From Sorex araneus (taxonomy: Eukaryota; Chordata; Mammalia; Eulipotyphla; Soricidae), in the NCBI RefSeq assembly GCF_027595985.1, contig NC_073306.1, positions 82,819,599 through 82,883,598 on the forward strand: 64,000 nucleotides of DNA, read 5' to 3'. Every line of letters begins with the position of its first letter. Within the stretch, counting starts at the first letter, position 1. The notes under the pieces are model-generated. The model did no database searches, had not been told where the DNA came from, and worked only from the letters and a program-made list of their open reading frames with translations. A program made the translations under genes and the position numbers. Shown one piece after another: positions 63,628 to 64,000 of the stretch.

Positions 63628-63830
63628 TAAGCATGAGACTCAAACTGCAACAACCAAATTTTAAAATGTGCCTGTCAAGGAGGCAGGTTGGGAAGTGGGA
63701 GGTAACATCTGGGAACATTGGTGGAGGGAAGTCGACACCAGTGGTGGAATTGGTCTGCCTGAAACCAACTATGAAAAAATACATAAATCACAGTGCCTTA
63801 ATATTGAAATTTTTTATCTGAAAGAATAAG
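63628..63830 (+). mobile_element. L1-type 3' end, second tail family
   Basis: AAAATGTGCCTGTCAAGG and GGGAACATTGGTGGAGGGAA match 869-1105. Confidence 0.65.
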
Positions 63831-64000
63831 AAACAAAAAATAATACTAAATAGGAAAAGAGGACACATTCCCTAAAAGACTGAGGGAATGAATTCAGCAT
63901 CACGGCCATATAAATTTCTTTCTGTATCCTCCTTTTTGATCTACAACTAATTAATCAGCCATAACTCAACAAAGGGCCTTTGTTCATCACATAAAGATGC

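Overview
This is mammalian genomic DNA. Two dispersed element families, a tRNA-headed SINE and an AT-rich-tailed L1, cover much of it. The near-consensus SINE head, with a BoxA-like GATAGCACAGCGGG and a BoxB-like GGTTCGAATCC, matches what I recall of the SINE of shrews. A soricid such as Sorex araneus is therefore the best guess, inferred from memory rather than from a search. Below, 'SINE-A' means the tRNA head plus a body ending in GACCCAAAAAGCAAAAA. 'SINE-B' means the same head joined to a different body ending near GACAGTGCTATGACAGTG. 'L1' means the LINE-1 whose ORF2 C-terminus and 3'UTR appear repeatedly.

One intact protein gene is visible. It lies on the minus strand at 56.4-43.3 kb and has seven coding exons with GT-AG borders, all joining in phase 1. 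They encode a split signal peptide (31-nt exon plus a 21-nt mini-exon, the hallmark of the Fc-receptor family), four Ig-like domains and one eight-cysteine SRCR domain. The predicted product is about 497 residues with no visible membrane segment. This architecture is that of FCRLS, the Fc receptor-like scavenger-receptor protein known from mouse.

Layout: 1-43 kb is intergenic, with L1 and SINE copies, simple repeats, one LTR (9.66-10.8 kb, minus) inside an old L1, a 22-bp minisatellite (2.8 kb), a nested L1 with target-site duplications (36.5-37.9 kb), and a curious 1.15-kb ORF-less L1-tailed element (31.57-32.72 kb). The FCRLS introns hold SINEs, a truncated U6 snRNA pseudogene, L1 relics and a ~600-bp GAA/TTC tract grown from a SINE tail. 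At 57-64 kb, upstream of the FCRLS promoter, three related LTRs lie in plus orientation. One is split by an L1 and is followed by a primer-binding-site-like sequence in a 37-bp tandem triplicate.

No tRNA, rRNA, CRISPR or bacterial-type feature is present. All SINE and L1 limits are read by eye and are good to roughly 10-20 bp.
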